Counted from the stretch's first letter, positions 1 to 11,801 are shown. The stretch: 64,000 bases of DNA from Adenophora triphylla var. japonica (GCA_022495995.1 JAFEMH010006931.1:1-64000); one strand, 5' to 3'. Numbers and translations are program-made. The notes: a model not told the origin generated them from the letters alone.

Positions 1-145
1 CCGATTTGCATTTTGAGAACTTGGCATCTCAAACCGATTTGCATTTTGAGAACTTGGCGTCCCTGACCGATTTGTATTTGAGAACTTGGCGTCCCTGGCC
101 GATTTGCATTTTGAGAACTTGGCATCCCTGACCGATTTGTAGACA
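1..145 (-). repeat. 32-bp tandem repeat in the 3' noncoding part of element A
   Basis: About four units of roughly 32 bp share the core GAGAACTTGGCGTCCCTGAC followed by CGATTTG. The same repeat fills 63310-63725 in sister copy A2. The array continues past the left window edge. It lies where Tat-lineage elements often carry satellites between coding region and 3' LTR. Confidence 0.9.
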
Positions 146-1726
146 CTGGAGGTGGTCTGCACATGTTTTGCTCGGAATCATCTCTTGCCGAAAAGGGGGA
201 TTTGATTTCTTGCAATTTTGTTGAAACCATTGATTTTGGGATTTGGTAAACATCTTCCTTGTTGAGGGTAAGATAATGGCTTTTCACGTTTGAATTCCTG
301 CATTGGTTAGTAGAGAGGAAGATGCGTATATGACATTCATGATGACAGATGCATGCATAGAATCAGAATGATTATGATAGTATCACTGCATATGTTTGCG
401 AGATGATGCATTTACTTGCTTTCGAAGATGCACCTAGCCTAAGCTTTTGATAGGGAAATTATGATTTATGATCTTCAATCACTTAGGATTTTCCTATTGA
501 TTCAAGTTTTGTGCATGCTACATGAGCCCTTGGGAGATTTTTGTGGGGATGCATGGTGATGAGAGGGGATGCATTGGGACGTATGTGTCTGGAGACTGTT
601 TGGAACAGATTTTTGAGCAAGTGGGGGAGGTGAGAGCCCTCGATCGCGATTTAAACAGTGGTTGTTGATGAGGTTTTTTTTTTTTACAGTATCACATGGA
701 CCTCAATCTTGATGAGATTGGATTCGGATCCCGGGTCTTGGTTGAAAATTTCCCTCTCAATCTTGGTCATTTGAAGCTGATGCTGACAGGCTCTAGGGCA
801 CGTTGATATGAGTGAAGCTTCTTTCATTTGGGTGAGCTGTGACTTCGGCCGAAACCTTGTTCGGAGAATGATTTGATGAAATTGCTAATGCAGGGAGAAA
901 CCTAGATCTTAAATTCCGATGCTATGGGAAGCTGCAATGTACCAAGTTCTGAAGCTGAAAATCTAGTTGTTGATGTGACTAGACCTTTCTTGTGACTTAA
1001 TAAAATTCAGGTCCAAAGGACTGGCTTGACAAAGCCCCCGGATCCTGAGTAGGCAAAGTCCAGATTTTGAAGAAGTGACTTGGCGAATCTATCTCGTAGT
1101 GAAGAACCCAATGTGGACCCAAAGATGACTATAGAAGGCCCGGCATTTGAAGAGGCGATACAAAGAGAACCTGGGAGAACCGCTTGGCAAGCCCCAGCGT
1201 GAAGAAATTCAGAGCGGTCTCATTGCAGACAGAGTCATTATGTGGCCGAGGAGGCACCCATCTTTTCAAATCTTAGTCAACCAGTCACTGGACAAGACTC
1301 AGAAATGTTTACGTGCAGGGGCACATCTTTCGAGAAGTGGGAATGAATCCCGATTTTGTGTATACACACTCGCTTTAGGTTTGACTCTTTTGAGAGAGTA
1401 TAAGCATCACAAGGTGTGGAAAAGTGTATGGAAGCCCCCGCGACGTAAAGACAAGATTTGGCTCTATTTCCCTATGATGGAGAGAGAGAAGACTTGTCGA
1501 GACACTTGAAAACTTGTCTTATTCATGATGATCACAAGGTTGCTTAAAACCCTTTGTTAATGTTCGGGTTATTCAATTCCTAATTCTGATATGAACAAAT
1601 ATTTTGATTAATCACAAGGAGAAAACCAACTGATATCGAAAGTGTATAGGGACGATCTTTGATGAGACCGGATTTACTTATTTATTTTTTTCGAGATTTG
1701 TTTGTGATTTCGACCGGACCAGCGAT

Positions 1727-1774
1727 GGTTGCCTACGTTCCCCTCATTATGAGGAGCTCAGGTCATCGTAGTTC
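1727..1774 (-). other. Structured motif with CTACG/CGTAG outer stem, copy in A
   Basis: On the minus strand GAACTACG is followed by an inner hairpin (CCTCA, loop TAA, TGAGG) and then AACGTAGGCAACC. CTACG and CGTAG can pair as an outer stem. The same design recurs in A2 (61727-61770 and 61991-62034) and B (12231-12279 and 17463-17508), always in element sense, with different inner stems that still pair. The function is unknown; an RNA role is inference. Confidence 0.6.
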
Positions 1775-2142
1775 GGGTTTATCCCGAATGAAGAGAGAAT
1801 GAGTGTGAAAATTCAAGACTTTGAGGTTCTTTTGGTAATTTGAGGATTGGAGATTCGAATAACATATCCCCTTAGAGTGTCCATGAAAGACACGGATGTG
1901 AAGCCCCAGTGGGACATCCACGGCAAGTGTTTGTGGAGTAGAAATGAATTATGCTCACATGAATCAAATTCGAATTTGCACAATCTTTGATTGGTAATTT
2001 TGAGCCAAAATGGATTAGATTCCAATTTAAGCAAGCAATGAACCATTAATTTGATTTAGATTTTACGATGAAATTGCTATCCGATAGGAATTGCAGCTGG
2101 GTTTTCGGGCTTCGATCGGCCATCGGGTGATTTGGAAGTTAT

Positions 2143-2337
2143 GACCTCTTAAAGTGAGAGGTCGGCTGGGCCTTTTGCTGACTGAACCTCTAAAAATGAG
2201 AGGTTGGCTTGTAGGGATGTGTTTGGGAAATCTATGGCGGGGAAGATTGATTGCCTCTAAGAATGAGAGGTCAAATTTTGATTTTTGCCAAAGGCGAGGA
2301 TAATGGTAACGGGGATATCCTCTAAAAGCGAGAGGAT
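2143..2337. repeat. Four 21-nt stem-loops with compensatory changes
   Basis: Hairpins lie at 2143-2163, 2185-2205, 2252-2272 and 2317-2337. Each has the stem core CCTCT/AGAGG and a 7-base loop. The two outer pairs vary together: GA with TC, AA with TT, and AT with AT. The third copy keeps a G-T pair next to the core. The sequence between copies is not conserved, so the stem itself seems to be what is kept. Confidence 0.65.
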
Positions 2338-3296
2338 GGCTTGGGATTGATTAAGGAAATGGTGAGAGGGAGTCCAAGCTATCGAGAACTTTTGCGAATC
2401 TTCGAGAATTCAGGCTCTTTTTTTTATCATTGGAGAGCTTCTTGAGGAGTCGGGGACTTTTACTGAATTGCGAGGATCGACAATCCTTCTTTTTTTTTTT
2501 TTTTTTTTTTGAAGCTTCTTTTGCTTGAGCTCTTTTTTTTTTGACTTGGAAAGCTTCCTGAGGAGTTGAGGATTATCTTTGTCCTTCCTTCATGGCTTGA
2601 GATATTTTACGCATCGCCGACTCTCGAAGTTAACTTCTTGGGCTTGCTTGGACTTTTCTCGCAAGGAGCAAAGGTGATGGCTAAACAGTGGTTTCAAAAC
2701 ATGCCGATCTTGAAATGAAAGGATATTGTTTGGTGAGGGTAAGGTAATGGCTTTCCTATGGGTGAAAGGCTTCGACCGCAATCCTTACCGGATGACCTAA
2801 ACGAAATTAAGTCTTCATTGCTTGCTTAAGCTTTAAATGAGAAAAGATCCATGCAAATTCATCGAGCACCGAGAGGATGATGATGAAAGGGATGTGAGCA
2901 TATGAGATGCAAGATGGGGAGTTGGTAAGCCCCAATTTGGGAAAGATATCAATTGATTTTCTCACTCCGATTAATTTAAATATTAATCATTTCAAAGAGT
3001 TAGTGGTTGAGCAGCACAAGTGATCATCTAGGATAAAACCATTTCAATTATGTGTAACGTGGGTGTGCAAGTGATGTCTCGAGTCTAGCAAGAAAAGAAG
3101 AAAGACTTATATATATATAAATTTTAAATGATAGTTAAGCTATCTTTCCACAACATTCGAGGTGGACAAAATCGACAAGTGTTCAAGATGGACTTAGGTG
3201 AAAGAAAAATACTAGGACCTACGAAGGTTGACTAAAAGACTATTTTAGAGATAGGTAGCCCCTAGTCTAGCCGCTCTTTGCTGTTGGACCATGCAT

Positions 3297-5710
3297 CTAT
3301 TCTTCGACGCTGGAGACGGGAGCTATCGCAGGTCTTCCCATCCGGACTTCTTTGTCAGCTTCTTCCTCAATCCACCCATTTTCCTTGCCTGTGATGACTG
3401 GTTCATTGACCTCGCAAAGGGGTGAGTCAAACTCCATTATGTTCCCAAGTCTTGAACCACCAAACTCGATCATGTTGACACTCATGTTGTTATTTCTAGG
3501 GAGCGGGTTATTGATAGTATTAGGCCCTTCAGGAACCTCTAACCTCCCTTGTTCAATCAAACTTTGGATTGCCTTTTTCAGGAGGACGCAATCATCTGTC
3601 AGGTGCCCACGGTAGTCGATGAAAGGCACAATGCTTGGAGGTATCCAAAGGAGCATTGGGATTTCTAGGCCGATAATTTTCCAAAGGCCTGAGCAAACCT
3701 TCTCTCACTAAACCTCAAGATATCACTCAAAGGCATCCCAAAGTTTCTCAAGTCTTGGAGCCGGATCCGGATGCATCAGTTTCTTGGGAACAAAGGAAGT
3801 GGCATTGTTACCCCCGTCCCGCATAGCTAATCACTTCTTTACCTTTTGGTTGGACAGAGCCGTGTTGGAGGTGGAAGAAACCCGAGATTCAGAAGGTGTG
3901 CAAAGCACGGCCGCCGATTGTAAGTCTTTTCGAACTTAGCCCCATAATTAACCATTGCACGCAAGTCGCCGTAGGGGAAGTGACCGAGGGAAGCTCTCAA
4001 ATGCGGATTCAAGCATGACCGAAAAATGTCTAATTGCTCCTCGTCGAGGGAGGAATGGCCATTTCACTAAGCTTCTCAGTGTTCCACCTTTTATAGAAAT
4101 CCCCAATATTCTCATCGTGGCGCCGCACCGTTGTCTGCAGTCAACTCGTTTGTTTCCCATTCCAAGTTGGCTTTATACTTATCTCGTGAAAGTACCGGTA
4201 ACTGCTCCCAAGCAGCCCTAGCTTCAGGCTGCAATCGGAAAAACCATTTCAAAGCCCCTGACTTCAAAGAGAGACTGAAGTAGTCAGCCAACTGCTGGTT
4301 TGTGCATCCCTTAGCTTTCATTGCCAAAGTGTAGGTGTCCAAGTGAGTTTTAGGGCACGCACTTCCATCAAAAAGTTCGAGATTGGGGATCACGAACTTG
4401 TGAGGCAGGGGTACAATTGAGTCGGGATCTGTAGGCCGAAGAGCAGTGTTCTTTTTGACGGTCAATTCAGCGATCTGCGCTTTCATTTCCTTGTGTTGCT
4501 CCATAAACCAAGCCAATTGGGGATCCAAAGGTGGAGCGGGAATGCCTGAGCCGATATTTGAGCCGGGAAGAGGACTAGCTGTTGGTGGTGCATTGGTGGA
4601 AGGAATACCATATCCCGGAGCACAGGTGAAAACCTGTCCTTAGCCCAAATTACCCTGGGGAGTGTAGGTAGGAGCTTGGGCAAAGGGATAGAACCCAGCG
4701 ACTTGCTGTTGGCTTCCAATCGGCAGAGAAGATGGAGGCAGATCTGAGGTAGCCAAATGGCTTGGATTTCTGGAGTGAGGCCCATAAGTAGGCTTAAGTG
4801 CGGGCTGCTGTCCCTGGTTGTTGAATTGCATGGCTGGTTGTGGCAAGGATGCATAACCGAGAGGATACTGTGGTCCTGGTGATTCGATGAAACCGGATGG
4901 GGGCTTGGTAACCCATTGAACCCCGAGTGAGAAATGGGCTCATGAAGCCGCGCGAGGAGCAAAATGAGCTAGCATCATTCTGAGGAGGGGCTCCCGATCG
5001 TTGCCCCGAACCAAACCGTGGTGGCATTCCAAACCGTTCTCTGCGAAAGTCCGGATTGATTGGTCCCCAAATGAGGCGGGATCCACCGATTTGCTGTGGC
5101 ATTCCGGTATCCCCAACCATGAGAAGACATTCTGCATCGACTTTGTCCCCACCGAGGTACTGCGAACCGGCTCGTCCGTCAGCCGCATGGATCCAAAGTG
5201 GTCCGCAGCTGGGGAGCCGGCCGACCTGCAGGTCGAGGAGCATGGGCTCGTGGTAGTACCGTGGGAAGCTGGTGGTGGCATCCTGGAGGAGTCGGGTTGA
5301 CTCAAGAGCGGGATTGGGGTCTTCCTCTTCTTCCACAAAGTGAAGGTGCCATCTGGGTTGAGACCGGCGGCCAATCCATGGCTTTTGATAGCCTCCATAA
5401 GGCCGTTTCACCATGCTTCCCGTCGCACTCTCATCTCGGTTTCGGCTAACCGATTCCATTGCGGTTCTCGTTTGAGGAGTCCCAGGAGGCGGAGTGACGT
5501 TGTCCCCATCGTTACCAAACGATGCGGACATTCTCTGAAACCCGGAGTCGGAACAAACGGTGAAGCCGACGATGCGCTGACTCTTCCCAACTCGATCAAA
5601 CGGTGACCCGATGCCCGAAACCAACCTTTGTGAGGAGTCATGGGGAAAAGGTACGAGGGTTCAGATGTCTGGGAATTGAAGGAGGGTAAGTGTTTGGGCT
5701 TCGGGCTCAT
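3297..5710 (-). pseudogene. gag: Decayed gag of element A (gypsy type)
   Basis: This is a broken capsid/nucleocapsid gene read right to left. The clearest part is 4528-4112: it starts MDPQLAWFMEQHKEMKAQIA and contains FDGSACPKTHLDTYTLAMK followed by a GALKWFFRLQP-type stretch, which is the retrotransposon gag core (Retrotrans_gag family). The C-terminal piece 3656-3297 keeps GHLTDDCVLLKKAIQSLIEQ, matching the end of a zinc-knuckle-like block that B preserves better. Upstream pieces at 5710-5408, 5624-4794 and 4962-4483 overlap in different frames, so several frameshifts separate them. No protease motif follows. The product would package element RNA in cytoplasmic particles, but this copy cannot encode it whole. 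Confidence 0.75.
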
Positions 5711-7016
5711 GCAACACGCAGTTATTTGTTCACGTTTACTTAAAACATGTTTTATTAACCTAATCGGTTGGAAAAAATTGCTCTTCTTTTTCGCAAACTA
5801 GTCTGGATCCTGGATCAGTGGGCCCCATCACTACGTCTATAAGCCCCTTGTATTCCACCTGTATTTCGACCTCCCAGGGTGGACAGCCCCGGGCGAGGGT
5901 CCTATAGGGCAAGCGGGTCCCACCGACCGAAAATGAAAACGATCCTAAAAGTCTGGCGGGTAATCGAGTCTTAACGAGCATTCGATGTAAATTACGGACA
6001 AAGCTGACGTCAAAGTCAAGATCATGTCCGAGGGCTCGACAAAAAGTCGGCATGATTTGAACTGATAAATGTCCACGATTGATCTTGACTTGTCGTCAAT
6101 TGGGCCGTAATTAGGCATGGAATAATCATTAATCATTGATGACTCAGTGTCAATGCTGGGAGTCAGTGTATAATTTGTGCCGCCGAGCCGAAGTCAAGGC
6201 GCCTGGTCAATATCTTGGTCAAAGTCTGCGCGGAAAATCGGCATGACTTCGACCGATTAGGGTCCCCGAAAGATATTGAGTCGGTATGCCGACAAAGGCT
6301 TGAAAGGAAAGGTCTATACTCTGGACAGGCATGACAACGCACTTACTAAAAACCAACCGGGTCTCGGACAAAGTGTGTCACGGACAAGTGCATGGTCGAC
6401 ACGAGGCTCCATGGGATGTTTGGGTAGTCTTGTGCTTGCACCGAGAGGCGTAATAAGACCAAACGGGCCGCGACAAGGATTTCCCCGGGTTAGGGACGTA
6501 GTGTGCAGTGTAAGGTCACGTGCGCGTAGTGTGCAAGCAGTCTATCTTCTTTTTCTGAGTAAAATAGAAATTTTTCATGTGTCTTAAAAAGAATGATGCA
6601 TGATTTTTTTTTTTTTGAAAATTTTCTTTTTTTTTTGAAATTCTTTTTTTTTGAAAATTTTTTTTGAATTTTTTTTTTTTTGAAAGTAAATGCACACACA
6701 AGCACATAAGCACAAAAATTCCAACAGTTAGGGACATGATTCCGACAGTCAAAATTTTGACTTTTTCCGAGGCGGCCAAAACAACACGAAAAATGTGCAA
6801 AAATCAACACACACAACAAATGATTTTTAATGCCGGGACGGAAGCTTGACCCTCAAAAGCTTTTTTTTTTTTTTTGAAAACAATGATACCGGTACGTGGG
6901 ATTGTTAAACCACAATTTATCCCCGACTCGTGTTAGGAGGCGATAACGGGAAGTTTAATGGTTTCCACCAATATACCAAATATCAATTTTTTTTTTAGAA
7001 AAAGCTTATTTATTCT
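5711..7016 (-). other. 5' leader of element A
   Basis: This is the noncoding leader between the primer site and the gag region. It contains low-complexity T-rich stretches at 6604-6682 and 6860-6876 on the plus strand, which read as A-rich on the element strand. The open frames here (for example 6490-6819) are products of those runs and carry no domain. Confidence 0.6.
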
Positions 7017-7031
7017 CCAGCGGAGTCGCCA
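7017..7031 (-). other. Primer binding site of A, tRNA-Arg type
   Basis: On the minus strand the site reads TGGCGACTCCGCTGG, complementary to the CCA end of a plant tRNA-Arg. It lies three bases inside the LTR end, as expected for minus-strand DNA priming. This fixes the element's direction and the LTR border. Confidence 0.8.
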
Positions 7032-7034
7032 CTG

Positions 7035-8874
7035 TGATGTACCCGATTTTTGAAATCAAATGGAGTCGCCACGCCATTTTTGTTTTAAGGGCCAAAACTT
7101 TGAAAAATGCCCAAGATTAGAGATTTGGGTTCGGAGGTCACGTTACATGCCGGGAAGGACGTTAGTGTGCACCCGGAATGCCTCGTAAAACGAGTCTTCC
7201 AAGCTAAAAACCATTTGTTTGTGTGTGTGTGTGTGTGTGTTACTTTGGCCAAAATAAGTTGAAACTGAGGGAAGTAAAAATTGGGAATTCTTTATTAGAC
7301 TTTGGACAGATCCCATGATTTTTGGTGTGATTTTTGGGTTGAGTTTTGGTACTCAAAATATTTTTGGAAGTTGGAAACCACTTTTGCCAGAATGAAAAAG
7401 GTAGTGGACACTTGATTTTGAAATGGATTTAAGGGCTTTAAAACTTCATAATATGAGAAAACTCAGAGAATGAAAGTTGTTCCAGACACCTAAAATAAGA
7501 TTTCTGTGAAAGAAATTTTCATTTTGGAGAAGATTTGAGGACCCAAAATCTTCTGGAAATCTCAGGTATGAGATCTGGACTTCCAGAGACTGATGAACTG
7601 ACCTTTAAAGGAAAATTTGAAAAAGGGAGTTTTACTCACACAAAAAATAAAGTAAAAATATGTCTGGAAATATATGGATGTTGGCTACAAAAAGTGTTTT
7701 GTAGTGAACACCAAATTCTAAGTTTATCTGTGTCCAAAATATTAGACCATGGACTGGGGTCTTAGAAAATTGCTACTGGACAACAACTTCTTCTTGAAGA
7801 AAAACGTGATTTAAAAGGGGATTTGGCATCCATGCTTGTCCCAATTTCCCTAGGTTTTGATTAGTGATCACTTGAAATTTTAGTGGTGAATCAACTATAT
7901 CAAACCATCCTTGGGGTATATTAGGACTAAGCACTTCATTTGCTTGGGAAGGGGAATTTTGTAGAGATGAAATTAAAGAGAAAAATCAACTAGAGATTTA
8001 AAATGTGGACCATTTGAGATGGTCATTCATGAAGATGAACTTCAAGATGACCATCTTAGGTCAAGATTTAAGTTAAACTAGACATAAAGTAAATCAAAGT
8101 AAGAAGAACAAGATGAACAAGAAGTTAAAAGGGAGTTTTAGGGTTTAGAGAAGGAGGGCTTTACCAATGGTGACACCCTATCTTTCTAGGCTTGGAATTT
8201 GACTTGAGGAGTATCAAGATTTGGTGTTTGGATTTGTATTTGAGTGGATTCAAGGCTTTGAATGTGTTTAGGGTTTGATGATAGAGTTGGTCAAAGAGAA
8301 AACAAGTAGATAACAATGAAGTCCTCTATGTTTTCTCTCTAACCCTCCTCCTAAGGGGTGATTTAAGATTGGGCTTGTGTATGTATGAGGATTATTTGAG
8401 AGTATTTTGAGTGAGTGAGGTTTGGGAAAGATTGAAGAGAAAATGGTGGCAATTCTAGTGAATTTTCACTGTTTTCTCCCTATTTTTCGCCAGAATACAG
8501 CTTCTGTGAGCCAATTGTGTTGTGTAAACTGAGAGAGGAGGGTTCAATTTATAGCCCTCTGGAAATGGCAATCATGTCCGCGTGGAGGGTCTTCTGACAA
8601 ATGCGCTGTTCATCTGCTACAAGTGCGGTGCCGTTGGACAGGAGGAATATTTTCAGAAAATTCAAACTGATTGTTGTTTTTCAACTTGCTTAATTCGGAT
8701 TTTTCCAATTTCTTTTGCTTTTTGGGATTCTTTTCTTGGTTTAACTTTAAATGGCAATGCCCATTTTACCCTTACTTTGTTAGAAAAGTTAGGAATGTTA
8801 GGAATGTTAGTAATGTTAGAATTTTCGTTAATTTTCTAACGAAAAAGCTACCAACTCAAATTGGAGCACTTACA
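7035..8874 (-). repeat. 5' LTR of element A
   Basis: The LTR runs on the minus strand from TGTAAGTGCTCC (8874) to GGGTACATCA (7035), about 1.84 kb. Its end is set by the primer site and its start by the border with B' sequence at 8875. It aligns along its length with 59920-61618 (A2), but clearly diverged. A TATA box lies at 8547-8554 on the minus strand. A GT microsatellite sits near 7202-7222. Confidence 0.85.
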
Positions 8875-9015
8875 GTGAGATATGATATCTCGCCGCGAGA
8901 CATGCTTCATCTGAGAGCAAAAAATTCGAATTTACTAAATTTTTGAAAACCTCTCTTTTAATTTTGATGCAAGTTTAAGCCTCTTAATTTTTAAGTCCCC
9001 AGCGGAGTCGCGCAC
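8875..9015 (-). mobile_element. Element B'1: internal remnant with primer site, cut by A
   Basis: Read on the minus strand, this matches the first 140 bases after the 5' LTR of element B (11801-11948), including a tRNA-Arg type primer site (9013-8998, with a small change) and a TCTCG dyad pair. It stops exactly where the LTR of A begins, in the middle of the second dyad. Confidence 0.8.
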
Positions 9016-10018
9016 TGTAGCGTCGTGAGGAAAAAGAAGGAATAATGATTCTTATCTTTCCTTTTCATTTTTGAGTCGCCACCTATATTATTCGGTTGGA
9101 GAAAATAGGAAAACCATTTTGAAAAAGATTTGGGTTCGGGGCTTAGGTTATGAAATGGGTAGGTCAAGGAGCATCCATTTCACCCAATCCGGAGATCGGT
9201 CTTGCTAAAGAAAAGAGAGGTTTTCAAAAGAAGGGAAAAACAATTTTCTTTAATATTATAAACAAAGGTCCATTTAACGGGGTTAAACGGAATGTAGGAT
9301 CGATTGCTTCGAGACCGTCTCCATGATTTGGAGAGGCTCTAGGCCGATCCTAGATTCTATGGACTTATACCACTCTAACAATCAATTAGAAAGGGATTTA
9401 GGAATTACCTTGCGTGAGGTGATTTGGGCAGAGTTTCGACTCAAGTTTAGAGTCGTCTCTTGACACGGACAGAGCTTCGCCTCGGTCCTTGACTTGGAGC
9501 TTGATGCTTGTTTATCAACAAGGTTGACAAACAAACTATGAGGTGAGTTTTTAGGGTGATTTCGTGGGATTCTTTCAAGGAGAGAAACCAACAAAATGTG
9601 TGTTGTGAAAATTCTTGGACCTCTTGAACCTTGGAAGTCACCAAGTATTTATAGGGGTTGGGGAAGTGTTGAAGATGAGATCAAACACTTCAAGATGGTT
9701 CCAGACTCCCAATTCTATTGGTTTGCCGGAGAGATAAAGTTTTATCCCAAAAAGAGGTTGAAATCGACGAGGGAACTGCACGTCCGCACCGCAGAGGGGA
9801 TATCTCGCGCGAGACACGCCATCTCGCGGCGAGATATTGCTCCTGTGGACAGTTTTGTCCTTTTCTCGCTCTCTCGTATGCAGTTTAGTCCCAAACTAAC
9901 GGTTGTTAGTCAAAACTTAACGAAACATGACGAAATGGTGGATTTCTACTTCTTGACTCAAAGCGAGACTTAGAGTGGTATAAGTATGTTCCGATGTGTT
10001 CAGAATGGGGTGTCTACA
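9016..10018 (-). repeat. LTR of element B'1 (B-related family)
   Basis: On the minus strand it starts TGTAGACACCCCATTCTGAA (10018) and ends CTCACGACGCTACA (9016), the same termini as the LTRs of B, but the body is considerably diverged. It keeps the paired TCTCG dyads (9802-9815 and 9821-9835) and a CTATAAATA promoter box near 9650. It is followed by a primer site, so it is a 5' LTR. Confidence 0.85.
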
Positions 10019-10214
10019 GTCTCGTGCGAGACAACTAATCGGTTGACTATTTTGTCCTCTTCAGTTATTCCGTTAGTCAGTTAAGTCCAAAACTAACGAG
10101 GTTAGTTAGGAACTTAACGAAACATGACGAAACTGATATGCTTTCATCAAAACATAAAAGAGAGATGAAGAGTAGTGTAATCATGAATTATTGGTTCAGA
10201 ATGGGGTGTCTACA
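10019..10214 (-). repeat. Truncated LTR start of element B'2
   Basis: A second TGTAGACACCCC start lies at 10214 on the minus strand. The 196 bases that follow match the beginning of the B LTR and end exactly at the last base of its first dyad (10019-10032), where the LTR of B'1 begins. B'1 therefore inserted into B'2. The rest of B'2 would lie beyond the left window edge. Confidence 0.75.
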
Positions 10215-10737
10215 CCCGTCGACAAGTTAGAAGAAATTGAGATCAGCGTGGATTACCCCGAACAAAAAATTAAAGTGGGTAATAAACTAACGTTTGAAGA
10301 GAAGGCTGAAATCATTGCCCTGCTAAAGGAAAGTCTGGATGTTTTCGCATGGAGATTCGAAGACATGAAGAGACTTAAGGAAGAAGTGGCCGTACACAGG
10401 CTTGAGGTGAATCCCACAATACACTTTAAAAGTCAAAAGTCGTGAATTTTTGCTCGTGACAAGGAGGTCGCCATCAAACAAGAGGTCGAAAAGTTACTCA
10501 CTACAGGCATAATCAAAGAAGCGACCTTCATAACCTGGTTGACAAATGTGTGTCGATTTCACCGATCTGAACCTAGCATGCCTTAAAGACAGCTACCCTT
10601 TCCCTCATATTGATATATTTATTGACTCCATTGCCGGCCATACCACTCTAAATTTCCTAGATGTATACTCGGGCTACCATCAAATTAAGATGTGTGAGGA
10701 GGATATTGAAGATATAGCTTTCCAGGTCACTGGTGGG
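10215..10737 (+). pseudogene. pol: Element C pol, start of reverse transcriptase
   Basis: The first frame contains LTFEEKAEIIALLKESLDVF then AWRFEDM and VAVHRLEV, the block that precedes reverse transcriptase in Tat-type gypsy pol. After a stop near 10443 another frame gives MCVDFTDLNLACLKDSYPFP and LDVYSGYHQIKM, the RT palm start, with the first catalytic Asp in LDVYSG. The short stretch before MCVDF seems deleted. The gene stops at FQVTG, where B inserted, and resumes at 18649. This copy cannot make an active enzyme. Confidence 0.85.
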
Positions 10738-10920
10738 TGTAGACACCCCATTCTGAATTCATAACTACATGATTACACTACTCTTCATCTCTCTTTTATG
10801 TTTTGATGAAAGCATATCAGTTTCGTCATGTTTCGTTAAGTTTCTAACTAACCTCGTTAGTTTTGGACCTAACTGACTAACGGAACAACTGAAGAGGACA
10901 AAATAGTCATCAGACTAGTT

Positions 10921-10953
10921 ATCTCGCACGAGATATCATATCTCGCGCGAGAT
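10921..10953. promoter_or_regulatory. Paired 14-bp dyads in the U3 of B
   Basis: ATCTCGCACGAGAT (10921-10934) and ATCTCGCGCGAGAT (10940-10953) are separated by 5 bp. Each has 6-bp arms around a 2-bp centre. They lie about 150 bp upstream of the TATA box. The 3' LTR carries them at 17779-17792 and 17798-17811. Further pairs occur inside B at 11915-11948 and 12948-12981. They look like sites for a dimeric DNA-binding protein (inference). Confidence 0.7.
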
Positions 10954-11106
10954 ATCCCCTCGACAGGATGTGCAGAAATCACTCTCCTTCTCCGTTTCAA
11001 ACTCTCTTTTTGGATAAAACCTTATCAATTCGGGTATCCAATCAGAACTGAGTTTTGGAACCTTCCTAGGGGATTTTACCTCTCCACCTTCACCTCTCCA
11101 ACCTCC

Positions 11107-11114
11107 TATAAATA
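11107..11114 (+). promoter_or_regulatory. TATA box of the B LTR
   Basis: TATAAATA in the 5' LTR, with the same box in the 3' LTR at 17965-17972. Transcription would start about 30 bp downstream. Confidence 0.65.
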
Positions 11115-11801
11115 CTGGATGACTTTCAGTGTTTCAGGGGTCGAAAATTCTGATCCTTGATCAAGAACACACACAACACACACAATTTGTTGGTTTCTTT
11201 CCACGAAAGACTCCTTCAAATCACTCACAAAACAACTCCCAAAGTTTGTTCATCAACCTTTTTGATTAGCAAACATCGAAGCCTAAATCAAAGGACCAAG
11301 GTGAAGCTCCGTCCGCATCAAGATCCAAGTCAAGGATCGAGGCGAAGCTTTGTCCGTATCAAGTTTCAACTCTAAACTTGAGTCGAAACTCTGTCTGAAT
11401 CTCTCCTCAAAAGGTAATCATCCTTTAACTTTCGTTTCTCTTCTCAACCCCTCTATTGATTTTAGAGTAGTGTAATCCCATCAAAAGGATTAGCCTAGAG
11501 TCCCTTCAGTCAATGAAGGCGATCTCGAAGCATACAATCCGACATTCCTAATCAAGAAATTGATTAGGGTATATTTGTTCTTCTTTAATTATTTTATTAA
11601 AAAGATTAAAAACCTCTCTTTTCTTTAGCAAGACCGATCTCCGGATTGGGTGAAATGGATGCTCCTTGACTTACACATTTCATAACCTAAGCCCCTAACC
11701 CAAATCTCTTTCAAAATGGTTTTCCTATTTTCTCCAATCGAATAATATAGGTGGCAACTCGAAAGATGAAAAAAATTCTCTTTTTCCTCACAACGCTACA
11801 G

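Larger units (their letters stand above)
146..3296 (-). other. Long 3' noncoding region of element A
   Basis: No credible gene is present. The stretch holds a 3' untranslated-type region with T-rich runs (2487-2510 and 2531-2540), one copy of the CTACG/CGTAG stem motif (1727-1774) and four 21-nt stem-loops (2143-2337). The open frame at 1147-1509 (120 codons, plus strand) has no recognisable domain and is probably chance. The segment 240-365 matches 63920-64000 in A2. Confidence 0.7.
1..8874 (-). mobile_element. Element A: gag-only Tat-like LTR retrotransposon, left end outside window
   Basis: Reading on the minus strand the order is LTR (8874 to 7035), tRNA-Arg type primer site, leader, decayed gag (5710 to 3297) and a long noncoding part that reaches a 32-bp tandem repeat at the window edge. 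The last 360 bases match the right end of the window (63300-64000), where a sister copy, A2, shows what follows: more satellites, a polypurine tract and the 3' LTR. No protease, reverse transcriptase, RNase H or integrase is visible between gag and the satellites, so A fits the TR-GAG class of non-autonomous elements. The satellite-rich 3' noncoding region is typical of the Tat/Ogre lineage. Lineage placement is inference from layout and primer site. Confidence 0.8.
10738..11800 (+). repeat. 5' LTR of element B
   Basis: TGTAGACACCCC to CAACGCTACA, 1063 bp, nearly identical to the 3' LTR. It contains two CpG-rich dyads (10921-10953), a TATA box (11107-11114) and, after it, a transcribed part with long open frames of no known domain. 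Confidence 0.93.

Noticed and set aside
1147..1509. 120-codon ORF as host gene
   Set aside because: No domain, low complexity composition and location in the 3' noncoding part of A.
6490..6819. Lysine-rich ORFs
   Set aside because: They come from poly-T/poly-A runs in the leader of A.
7017..7031. tRNA fragment
   Set aside because: It is a primer binding site: only the 3' end complement is present, next to an LTR.
7202..7222. GT microsatellite as regulatory signal
   Set aside because: A simple repeat, present at a similar place in A2 but of variable length; nothing points to a function.
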